A DNA stretch of 21,492 nt from an uncultured Collinsella sp. GTDB taxonomy: Bacteria > Actinomycetota > Coriobacteriia > Coriobacteriales > Coriobacteriaceae. Shown here one piece after another: positions 15,375-21,404 of this stretch; position 1 is the first letter of the stretch; the number at the start of each line of letters is the position of its first letter. Both the position numbers and the translations under genes were made by a program. Location of the stretch: assembly GCA_900548255.1 (NCBI GenBank), contig URKH01000034.1:1-21492 (forward strand), in the 5' to 3' direction. The notes below the pieces were generated by a model. The model was given only the letters and a program-made list of their open reading frames with translations, was not told the origin of the DNA and did not search any database.

Positions 15375-15402
15375 AACGGTCGATTTTCACCCGCGAACGG
15401 TC
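15375..15402. promoter_or_regulatory. AACGGTC direct repeat, 21-bp period
   Basis: AACGGTC appears at 15375-15381 and 15396-15402, exactly two helical turns apart, about 50-75 bases before the expected PTS transcription start. The position suits an activator binding site, but the motif matches no regulator I can name. Confidence 0.3.
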
Positions 15403-15419
15403 TTTATACTAATTAGCAA

Positions 15420-15456
15420 TATAAGCAACGTATAAGACGTTATAATGACCATAACG
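15420..15456 (+). promoter_or_regulatory. PTS promoter with helically phased TATAA repeats
   Basis: TATAAG (15420), TATAAG (15431), TATAAT (15441) and CATAAC (15450) follow one another at 11, 10 and 9 bases. TATAAT at 15441-15446 is a perfect -10 box, 27 bases before the ATG, but no -35 box lies at 17 nt. CGTTAT (15438-15443) and ATAACG (15451-15456) also form an inverted repeat over the box, so a repressor here would block initiation. Confidence 0.55.
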
Positions 15457-15472
15457 AAAAGGAGGAGGCAAG

Positions 15473-16396
15473 ATGAATCAGATCATTCTCGCATCTCATG
15501 GCGGCCTGGCCGCAGGCGCCAAAGACACGCTCGAGATGGTTCTCGGCGACGTGTCGAACGTCCACGTCGTGTCGCTTGCTCGTGACGACAAGGAGCCCAT
15601 CACCAATAAGGTGGACGCCATGATCGCCACGTTCAACGCGGACGACACCGTCTATGTGCTGACCGATATGCTCGGCAGCTCGGTCAACAACAGCATGGTC
15701 GAGCTTTCCAAGAACGGCACGAAGTTCACGGTTGTCAGCGGTTTCAACATCCCGCTGGCGCTCACGCTCGCTATGAGCCCCGTCCCCGTCAAGGGCGCCG
15801 AGCTCGCGGCCCTCATCAACGAGGCCCGCACCGGTCTGACCAACCCCAACGCACCGGTCGAGGTCGCCGCGGCTCCCGCCAAGAAGGCCAAGGCGTCCCG
15901 TCACAGCTCCGGTCCCGCCAAGATTGTCCTCGCGCGTCTTGACTACCGTCTGCTGCACGGCCAGGTCGTCTTTACCTGGACCACCAAGGTCCAGGCCGAG
16001 CGCATCATCGTCGTCGACAACGCTGCCGCCAACGATGACATCAAGAAGGGCGCTCTCAAGCTTGCCAAGCCCCAGGGCGTGCGCCTGAACGTCTTTACCG
16101 TCGAGCGTGCCCTCGCCAAGATGGACAAGCTCAACACCCTCGGCGAGCGCGTCATGTTCGTCTTTGGCAACACGGCCGAGATGCTGCAGTTCTGCCAGGG
16201 CTACAAGCTCGACGCCATCAACCTGGGCGCCACCGCCAACCACGACGGTGCCGATCAGATCGGCGGCAAGGACAGCTCCGTCTTCCTCGACGCCACCCAG
16301 AAGGCCGACGTCAACCAGCTGCTCGACATGGGCATCAAGCTCTACGTCCAGCAGACCCCTACGTATCAGAGCGTCGACATCGACGCCAAGCTGTAA
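15473..16396 (+). CDS. Mannose-family PTS EIIA-EIIB fusion protein
   Basis: This encodes 307 residues; the ATG follows AAAGGAGGAGG at 7 nt. Residues 1 to about 125 are an EIIA domain of the mannose/sorbose type with phosphorylation site His9 in LASHGGLAAG. An Ala/Pro/Lys-rich hinge (about 127-148) joins it to an EIIB domain whose active site is His162 in RLDYRLLHGQVV. In the phosphorelay, phosphate passes from HPr to His9, then His162, then to the sugar bound by EIIC/EIID. Fusion of A and B resembles ManX of E. coli; gfr and other loci encode them separately. It leads a compact EIIAB-EIIC-EIID block with gaps of 36 and 13 bases. Substrate is not evident from the protein; neighbours point to a glycated amino acid or amino sugar. 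Confidence 0.93.
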   Translation: MNQIILASHGGLAAGAKDTLEMVLGDVSNVHVVSLARDDKEPITNKVDAMIATFNADDTVYVLTDMLGSSVNNSMVELSKNGTKFTVVSGFNIPLALTLAMSPVPVKGAELAALINEARTGLTNPNAPVEVAAAPAKKAKASRHSSGPAKIVLARLDYRLLHGQVVFTWTTKVQAERIIVVDNAAANDDIKKGALKLAKPQGVRLNVFTVERALAKMDKLNTLGERVMFVFGNTAEMLQFCQGYKLDAINLGATANHDGADQIGGKDSSVFLDATQKADVNQLLDMGIKLYVQQTPTYQSVDIDAKL

Positions 16397-16401
16397 TCAA
16401 C

Positions 16402-16415
16402 CAGGCTTTTGCCTG
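16402..16415 (+). other. Small intercistronic hairpin between EIIAB and EIIC
   Basis: CAGGC (16402-16406) and GCCTG (16411-16415) flank TTTT. It is too short for termination and may only tune mRNA processing or stability within the PTS block. Confidence 0.3.
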
Positions 16416-16432
16416 ACTGAAAGGAGAAGGGT

Positions 16433-17227
16433 ATGAATACGTTCATCAGTGCGGTGCTCGTCGGCCTCGTCGGCGTGTTCTGCATGTGGGACTCCCGCCT
16501 GCTCGGTCGTCTTAACTTCGAGCAGCCCCTCGTTGGCGCTACGCTCGTCGGTCTGCTGCTGGGCGATGTGCCCACCGGCCTTGCCGTCGGTGCCGCCGTC
16601 GAGCTCGTGTCCATGGGCCTGGTGCAGGTCGGCGCCGCCGTTCCGCCCGATATGGTCCTGGGCGGCATCGTGGCAGCTGCCTTCGCGTGCCTGACCGATG
16701 CTTCTGCTGAGACCGCCATGACGATCGCCATCCCGGTCGCCGTCCTGGGTCAGCTCCTCGGCATCGTGTTCCGTTCCATCATCGCCGCCCTCACCCATGT
16801 GGCCGATAGCGCGATCGATAACGGTAACTTCAAGACCGCCTACCGTATGCACATCTGCGCCGGCTCCGGTCTGTACGCCATCATGTACTTCCTGCCGATC
16901 TTCCTGGCCGTCTTTGTTGGCACCGACCTGGTTCAGGCCATCGTCAACATGGTTCCCGAGTGGCTGTCCGTTGGTCTGAACGTTTCGACCAAGATCATGA
17001 CCGCCTACGGTCTGGCTCTGCTGCTCACCATGATGATCAAGAAGGGTATGACCCCGTTCCTGTTCATCGGTTTCCTGCTCGCCGCCTACCTCAACCTGTC
17101 CGTCATCGCGGTCGCTCTGATCGGTGTGTGCCTGGCTATCGTCTTCATGGGCTTCAAGTTCAATGGCTCCCATGCAACCGCCGGTGCCGATTCCGACTAC
17201 GATCCGCTCGAAGACGACGAAGACTAA
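16433..17227 (+). CDS. Mannose/sorbose-family PTS EIIC permease subunit
   Basis: This encodes 264 residues; the ATG follows AAAGGAGA (16420-16427). It is a polytopic protein with the family pattern: an N-terminal helix ISAVLVGLVGVFCMWDSRLLG, the conserved EQPLVGATLVGLLLGDVPTGLAVGAAVELV, GAAVPPDMVLGGIVAAAFA, and further helices such as IMYFLPIFLAVFVGTDL. It ends in a hydrophilic acidic tail (DSDYDPLEDDED). EIIC forms the sugar channel together with EIID in the cytoplasmic membrane. The EIID start lies 13 bases downstream, so the two are likely co-translated. Length fits the family. Confidence 0.93.
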   Translation: MNTFISAVLVGLVGVFCMWDSRLLGRLNFEQPLVGATLVGLLLGDVPTGLAVGAAVELVSMGLVQVGAAVPPDMVLGGIVAAAFACLTDASAETAMTIAIPVAVLGQLLGIVFRSIIAALTHVADSAIDNGNFKTAYRMHICAGSGLYAIMYFLPIFLAVFVGTDLVQAIVNMVPEWLSVGLNVSTKIMTAYGLALLLTMMIKKGMTPFLFIGFLLAAYLNLSVIAVALIGVCLAIVFMGFKFNGSHATAGADSDYDPLEDDED

Positions 17228-17240
17228 GGAGGAACACACT

Positions 17241-18074
17241 ATGGCAACCGCAACCAAGGACGTGTCCCTGAACAAGAAGGTCAGCCAGTTCTTCTGGCGC
17301 TCCTGGGCCATCCAGGCCTCTTGGAACTACGAGCGTCAGATGAACATGGGCTTCCTCTACGGCATGGTTCCTACGCTCGACCGCCTCTATCCGGACGAGT
17401 CCGACCCCAAGCAGCTCGCTGCTAAGAAAGAGGCTTACCACCGTCACATGGCGTTCTACAACTGCACCCCGCAGACGAGCGCTTTTGTCCTAGGTCTCGC
17501 CGCCTCCATGGAGGAGGAGTACGCCAAGGATCCCGAGAACTTCGATCCCGATTCGATCAACGCGGTCAAGACCTCCCTCATGGGTCCGCTTTCCGGCATC
17601 GGTGACTCCCTCTTCCAGGGCACCATCCGCGTTATCGCCTTTGGCCTGGGCGTTCAGCTGGCTCAGCAGGGCTCCATCATGGGCCCGATCCTGGCCATGC
17701 TCATCTCCATCGTCCCCTCTGTGCTGATCACTTGGTTCGCAGCCAAGATGGGCTATCAGGGCGGCCACGAGTACCTGAGCAAGCTTCAGGGCGGCGACCT
17801 CATGGAAAAGCTCATGTATGTCTGCGGCATCGTAGGTCTTATGTCCGTGGGCGGCATGATCGCTACGCTGATCGGCGCCACCACCCCGCTGCAGTTCGCT
17901 GAGGGCACCGTCGTTATCCAGGACATCCTGGACGGTATGATGCCCCAGATGATCTCCCTTGGCCTCACTGGCCTTATGTACTGGCTCATCAAGAAGAACG
18001 TCAACACCGGTTGGCTTCTCGTGATCGCCATCGTGGGCGGCATCGCCCTCTCCGCGGCCGGCATCCTGGCCTAG
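17241..18074 (+). CDS. Mannose/sorbose-family PTS EIID subunit
   Basis: This encodes 277 residues. The ATG at 17241 follows AAGGAGGAA (17227-17234). The family pattern is clear: VSQFFWRSWAIQASWNYERQMNMGFLYGMVP near the start, HMAFYNCTPQTSAFVLGLAASMEEE, the glycine-rich SLMGPLSGIGDSLFQGT, and C-terminal membrane helices ending in LLVIAIVGGIALSAAGILA. EIID exists only in the mannose class of PTS and completes the transporter with EIIC. The block therefore encodes all membrane and phosphorelay parts; EI and HPr must come from elsewhere. A GC-rich hairpin follows the stop codon. Confidence 0.94.
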   Translation: MATATKDVSLNKKVSQFFWRSWAIQASWNYERQMNMGFLYGMVPTLDRLYPDESDPKQLAAKKEAYHRHMAFYNCTPQTSAFVLGLAASMEEEYAKDPENFDPDSINAVKTSLMGPLSGIGDSLFQGTIRVIAFGLGVQLAQQGSIMGPILAMLISIVPSVLITWFAAKMGYQGGHEYLSKLQGGDLMEKLMYVCGIVGLMSVGGMIATLIGATTPLQFAEGTVVIQDILDGMMPQMISLGLTGLMYWLIKKNVNTGWLLVIAIVGGIALSAAGILA

Positions 18075-18108
18075 TCGCGACCAAGCGCCTAACCGCTTTC
18101 CCCCGGGG

Positions 18109-18141
18109 GCCTGCCTGGCATCCCATACCCCAGGCAGGCTT
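18109..18141 (+). terminator. GC-rich hairpin after EIID (weak terminator or processing hairpin)
   Basis: GCCTGCCTGG (18109-18118) and CCAGGCAGGC (18130-18139) pair perfectly over 10 bp with an 11-nt loop. Only TT follows before C's, so termination is probably partial. It could separate PTS expression from the downstream SIS gene or protect the PTS mRNA end. Confidence 0.5.
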
Positions 18142-18150
18142 CCATCCCTA

Positions 18151-18183
18151 GATGTGTCAAAGGGACAGTTCCTTTGACACATC
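18151..18183. repeat. Palindromic element B (13-bp arms) before SIS copy 2
   Basis: GATGTGTCAAAGG (18151-18163) and CCTTTGACACATC (18171-18183) are perfect inverted copies around GACAGTT. On the - strand the centre reads AACTGTCCC, like the cores of the other palindromes here. No T-tail is present. It lies in the 199-base gap between EIID and SIS copy 2. Confidence 0.7.
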
Positions 18184-18273
18184 CTCAACGGGCCGGCGAC
18201 TCGGTCCAAACCACGGTAACCCTGCGAGCGCCCGGCAATGTGGCGCCGCAAAAAATCGAAAGGAATGTGTCAG

Positions 18274-19257
18274 ATGTACGAGATCGACCTTAACCTCCCT
18301 AAGCAGATCGTCGCTGACGTCCTGTCCAACCACGAGATCCACAGCGTCGCCTTCGTCGGCTGCGGTGCTTCCATGTCCGACCTTTACCCTGCCAAGTACT
18401 TCCTGGCCAACAACACGGACAAGCTGAACGTTCAGATTTTCACCGCTAACGAGTTCAACTACGACACGCCTTCCTGGGTCAACGAGCACACCTTCGTGAT
18501 CACCTGCTCCCTCGGTGGCTCCACGCCCGAGACCGTCGAGGCCAACAAGACCGCCAAGAAGCACAACTGCCCGGTCGTCTCCCTCACCAACAAGGCTGGC
18601 TCCGCTCTGACCGTCGACGCCGACCACGTCATCGTTCACGGCTTCCACGCCAACTACGCTGCCAAGTGCGAGAAGCCCGGCTACGCCATCGCTCTTGCTG
18701 TCGAGATCCTTCAGCAGACCGAGGGCTATGACCACTACGAGGACATGATCACCGGCCTCACCAACGTCTTCGAGCTCTGCGAGAACGCCGCTCAGTCCGC
18801 CAAGGGCCTCGCCAAGCAGTTCGCCCAGGACTTCAAGGACGACAAGATGATCTACTTCATGGCCTCCGGTGCCTCCGAGAAGATGGCTTATTCTCACGCC
18901 GCCTTCCTGTTTACCGAGATGCAGTGGATCGACGCCGCCGCCTACAACACCGGCGAGTACTTCCACGGCCCGTTCGAGGTTTCCACCGAGGGTAAGCCCT
19001 ACGTCTTCTTCATGTCCGATGGTGCCACCCGTCCGATGGACGCCCGCGCCCTCACCTTCCTTAAGCGCATGGGCGCCAAGGTCGCTCTGATCGACTCCAA
19101 GGACTACGGCCTGGCTGACGCCGTGCCCGCGAGCGTCGTTACCTACTTCAACCCGCTGCTGCACCTCGCCGTTATGCGCGAGTACGGCAACCAGATCGCC
19201 GAGGCCCGTCAGCACCCGCTGACCATGCGTCGCTACATGTGGAAGCTTTCCTACTAA
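18274..19257 (+). CDS. SIS-domain sugar-phosphate deglycase/isomerase-like protein (FrlB/GfrE/GfrF type), copy 2
   Basis: This encodes 327 residues. The ATG at 18274 is chosen because GAAAGGA (18258-18264) then stands 9 nt away; ATGs at 18238 and 18265 fit worse. Two SIS domains are visible: one from VAFVGCGASMSDLYPAKYFL, the second from YFMASGASEKMAYSHAAF. The family catalytic pair is present as Glu215 (FTEM) and His231 (EYFHGPFE). The end, RRYMWKLSY, almost matches copy 1, yet the proteins differ widely elsewhere, so this is an old duplication or two inherited functions. In gfr loci two such enzymes split glucoselysine- and fructoselysine-6-phosphate respectively. Codons are strongly restricted (GCC/GCT, TCC, AAG, GTC), suggesting high expression. 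A strong terminator follows. Confidence 0.86.
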   Translation: MYEIDLNLPKQIVADVLSNHEIHSVAFVGCGASMSDLYPAKYFLANNTDKLNVQIFTANEFNYDTPSWVNEHTFVITCSLGGSTPETVEANKTAKKHNCPVVSLTNKAGSALTVDADHVIVHGFHANYAAKCEKPGYAIALAVEILQQTEGYDHYEDMITGLTNVFELCENAAQSAKGLAKQFAQDFKDDKMIYFMASGASEKMAYSHAAFLFTEMQWIDAAAYNTGEYFHGPFEVSTEGKPYVFFMSDGATRPMDARALTFLKRMGAKVALIDSKDYGLADAVPASVVTYFNPLLHLAVMREYGNQIAEARQHPLTMRRYMWKLSY

Positions 19258-19290
19258 TCACAAGTAAGTAGACCTTACAGGTTGATTGAG

Positions 19291-19322
19291 AGGGGATGGG
19301 GTTTGCGCCCCGTCCCCTTTTT
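19291..19322 (+). terminator. Strong Rho-independent terminator closing the SIS/PTS block
   Basis: AGGGGATGGGG (19291-19301) pairs with CCCCGTCCCCT (19308-19318), with one G:U pair and a 6-nt loop, and is followed by a run of T's. It lies 33 bases after the stop of SIS copy 2. Confidence 0.9.
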
Positions 19323-19369
19323 GCTTTGGGGGCGTGTCCGTTGCGTCATAAAACCCTAGATAAAACCTA

Positions 19370-19394
19370 CCAAAATAAACCTGTCCCTTTTTGG
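19370..19394. repeat. Small palindrome D with CCTGTCCC core before the HAD gene
   Basis: CCAAAA (19370-19375) and TTTTGG (19389-19394) flank a loop with CCTGTCCC (19380-19387). An alternative pairing, ACCTG (19379-19383) with CAGGT (19395-19399), is mutually exclusive. It sits directly before the ribosome binding site of the HAD gene. Confidence 0.45.
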
Positions 19395-19413
19395 CAGGTG
19401 GGAGGAGATGCGT

Positions 19414-20043
19414 ATGATCAAGGCAGTGCTGTTTGATATGGACGGCGTGCTGGTCGATACCGAGTGGTTCTATAACCGTCGCCGCGTGGCGTTTATGGAG
19501 GAGAAGGGGTTCCACTTTGACGAGATTCCCGATCTTTCGGGGTCTAACGAGCCTGCCATTTGGAAGTCGCTGGTTCCCGACGATATTGAGCTGCGCGAGC
19601 GCCTGCGCGTGGAGTACAAGCAAGTCTACAGCCCGGACCACCCCGTTCCGTATGCCGAGCTGCTCAACGAGCAGACGGAGCCGGTGATGCGTGAGCTGCA
19701 CGAGCGCGGCGTGAAGTGTGCCATCGCGAGCTCGTCGTATCGTGAGTTGATTGACGAGCTGGTGGAGATTGCGGGTATCGCCGACGTACTGGACTACACC
19801 ATCAGTGGTCACGAGTGCAGTGCATTTAAGCCCGACCCCGAGATCTACCTGCGTGCCATGGAGGCGCTGGGAGTTGACCCCGCCGAGTGCCTGGTTATCG
19901 AGGACTCGCCGTTGGGCATCGAGGCTGGCAAGCGCTCCGGCGCCCGCGTCCTGGCACTGCGTCCGCATGAGGGCGTCAACCTGGACCAGTCCGCCGCCGA
20001 CGTCGTCATCGACAACCTGACCGACATTTTGGCCGCTCTGTAG
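19414..20043 (+). CDS. HAD-superfamily phosphatase/beta-phosphoglucomutase-like hydrolase
   Basis: This encodes 209 residues. The ATG at 19414 is preferred because GGAGG (19401-19405) is then 8 nt away; the ATG at 19408 leaves only 2 nt. HAD motifs are complete: DMDGVLVD with nucleophile Asp8 and Asp10, motif II in IASSS, Lys139 in FKPDPEIY, and motif IV IEDSPLGIEAG with Glu163/Asp164. An alpha-helical cap lies between motifs I and II (about 15-80), as in beta-phosphoglucomutase and sugar-phosphate phosphatases. The substrate is unknown; a small phosphorylated sugar is typical. A strong terminator separates it from the SIS/PTS block, so it need not share regulation, though a metabolic link is conceivable. 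Confidence 0.88.
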   Translation: MIKAVLFDMDGVLVDTEWFYNRRRVAFMEEKGFHFDEIPDLSGSNEPAIWKSLVPDDIELRERLRVEYKQVYSPDHPVPYAELLNEQTEPVMRELHERGVKCAIASSSYRELIDELVEIAGIADVLDYTISGHECSAFKPDPEIYLRAMEALGVDPAECLVIEDSPLGIEAGKRSGARVLALRPHEGVNLDQSAADVVIDNLTDILAAL

Positions 20044-20138
20044 TGTCAATCCACCGCGAGAAGCACTGGTTCACGCGTCATTTGCTGCAGATTGGCTTAA
20101 TTTGGCATCAATTTAGATCCGTTTGGCTTCGATTCGGG

Positions 20139-20261
20139 CTAAGTGAGTAGACTTTTTGGCACATGCCGAGCACAAAGCGTATCTGCCTTAGTAAAACCGC
20201 AGGTCGGAGAGGTGGCTGTTTTGAGTGTGCTTGGTAGATCGCGAAAAGTCTACTCACTTAG
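20139..20261. repeat. 123-bp palindromic element with 18-bp perfect terminal inverted repeats
   Basis: CTAAGTGAGTAGACTTTT (20139-20156) and AAAAGTCTACTCACTTAG (20244-20261) are perfect inverted copies. Inside them a second 9-bp stem (20166-20174 with 20226-20234, one G:U) lies at symmetric distance, with 9 bases on each side, so the whole element can fold as one long hairpin. No open frame or transposase is inside. It looks like a REP/MITE-type non-autonomous repeat. Confidence 0.75.
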
Positions 20262-20345
20262 AATTTGGCTCTTTGGTTGGGGAGCTGCTGGCTCGTTTTG
20301 GTTGTCGAGAGAGGGTGAATTGAGGCGCCCTCTGTCGCTCCATGC

Positions 20346-20351
20346 TACAAT
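20346..20351 (+). promoter_or_regulatory. Probable -10 box of the YitT-family gene
   Basis: TACAAT in the context CATGCTACAATCG lies 45 nt before the GTG start. TTGAGG at 20320-20325 is a possible -35 box but 20 nt away. The same context occurs before mfd. Confidence 0.4.
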
Positions 20352-20396
20352 CGCCGACATGCCCCACAACTACATCTGCCTTCGAAGGGAGCCTAC

Positions 20397-21404
20397 GTGG
20401 CGAACGCCATCGATCAGCTCACGGACCGCGTGCTCGTGCTCGGCCGCCTTACCATCGTCCGCCGCGCTATTACCGCTGTGGCGGTCACCATATCAGCCGT
20501 TCTCCAGACATTTCTGATCCAGGCGTTCATTCAGCCCGCCGATCTGCTTCCGAGCGGTCTCACCGGCGTCGCGGTCCTGCTCGATCGCGTTACCTCGCTT
20601 GGCGGCGTTCATATCGACATCTCGCTCGGCATGCTCGCGCTCAACATCCCCGTGGCGCTCCTATGCTGGAGCGGCATTAGCAAGCGTTTCGTAATCTTCT
20701 CGATGATGCAAGTTGTGCTCTCATCGCTGTTTCTCAACATCTTTCATTTCGCCCCGTTTTTGGGCGACAAGATCATGCTCATCATTTTTGGTGGCGTGGT
20801 CTCGGGTCTGGGTGCTGCCATCGCGCTCAAGTCCGGTGCATCAACCGGCGGCACCGACTTTATCGCGCTGTGGGTCTCCAACCACACGGGCAAGACCATC
20901 TGGGGTGTCATCTTTGGTTTCAACTGCTTTATCCTGGCGATCTTTGGCTTTATGTTTGGCTGGGACAATGCGGCGTATTCCATCGTGTTCCAGTTTATTT
21001 CGACCAAGACCATCGACAGTTTCTACCGACGCTACGACCGTGTGACGCTGCAGATCACGACACGCAAGGCAGATGAGGTCATGACAGCCTATGTTGACCA
21101 TTTTCAGCATGGCATTAGCTGCGCCGAGATCATTGGCGGATACAGCCGCGAAAAGATGTATCTGCTGCACGCCGTTGTCTCGACCTACGAGAGTCAGGAC
21201 ATTATCAAGCTGGTGTGCGACATTGATCCCGGCGCCGTGATCAATGTGTTCCACACGCTCAACTTTGTGGGCGGCTGGTGGGGAGGCCATGTCGACGAGC
21301 CCATGCCCACGGCCGTACCCGATCCCGACAAGCCCGCGCGCATGGCCAGCAGGCAGGCGCGCCTCAGCGAGCAGGATAGCCTGCAGCAGGACGACGGCAA
21401 GTAA
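20397..21404 (+). CDS. YitT-family membrane protein with C-terminal DUF2179 domain
   Basis: This encodes 335 residues. The GTG at 20397 follows GAAGGGAG (20384-20391) at 5 nt. Residues about 20-205 contain five to six membrane helices with the YitT/DUF161 signatures: QAFIQPADLLPSGLTGVAVL, then GVVSGLGAAIALKSGASTGGTDF. Next comes a soluble DUF2179-type domain (about 212-290) with VTLQITTRKADEVMTAYV, HGISCAEIIGGYSREKMYLL and a late HTLNFVGGWWG. A hydrophilic Pro/Asp/Gln tail ends the protein. The family is widespread but its transported or sensed substrate is not established. The palindromic element and its own promoter-like box suggest an independent unit. Confidence 0.9.
   Translation: MANAIDQLTDRVLVLGRLTIVRRAITAVAVTISAVLQTFLIQAFIQPADLLPSGLTGVAVLLDRVTSLGGVHIDISLGMLALNIPVALLCWSGISKRFVIFSMMQVVLSSLFLNIFHFAPFLGDKIMLIIFGGVVSGLGAAIALKSGASTGGTDFIALWVSNHTGKTIWGVIFGFNCFILAIFGFMFGWDNAAYSIVFQFISTKTIDSFYRRYDRVTLQITTRKADEVMTAYVDHFQHGISCAEIIGGYSREKMYLLHAVVSTYESQDIIKLVCDIDPGAVINVFHTLNFVGGWWGGHVDEPMPTAVPDPDKPARMASRQARLSEQDSLQQDDGK

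Larger units (their letters stand above)
20044..20396. other. Intergenic region with palindromic element and promoter
   Basis: These 353 bases hold no supportable gene. They contain a 123-bp palindromic element (20139-20261) and a TACAAT box close to the next start. No terminator with a T-tail was seen right after the HAD gene. Confidence 0.6.

Noticed and set aside
12019..20261. Palindromic repeats as a CRISPR array
   Set aside because: The repeats differ in arm sequence, are irregularly spaced over kilobases, and have no cas genes nearby.
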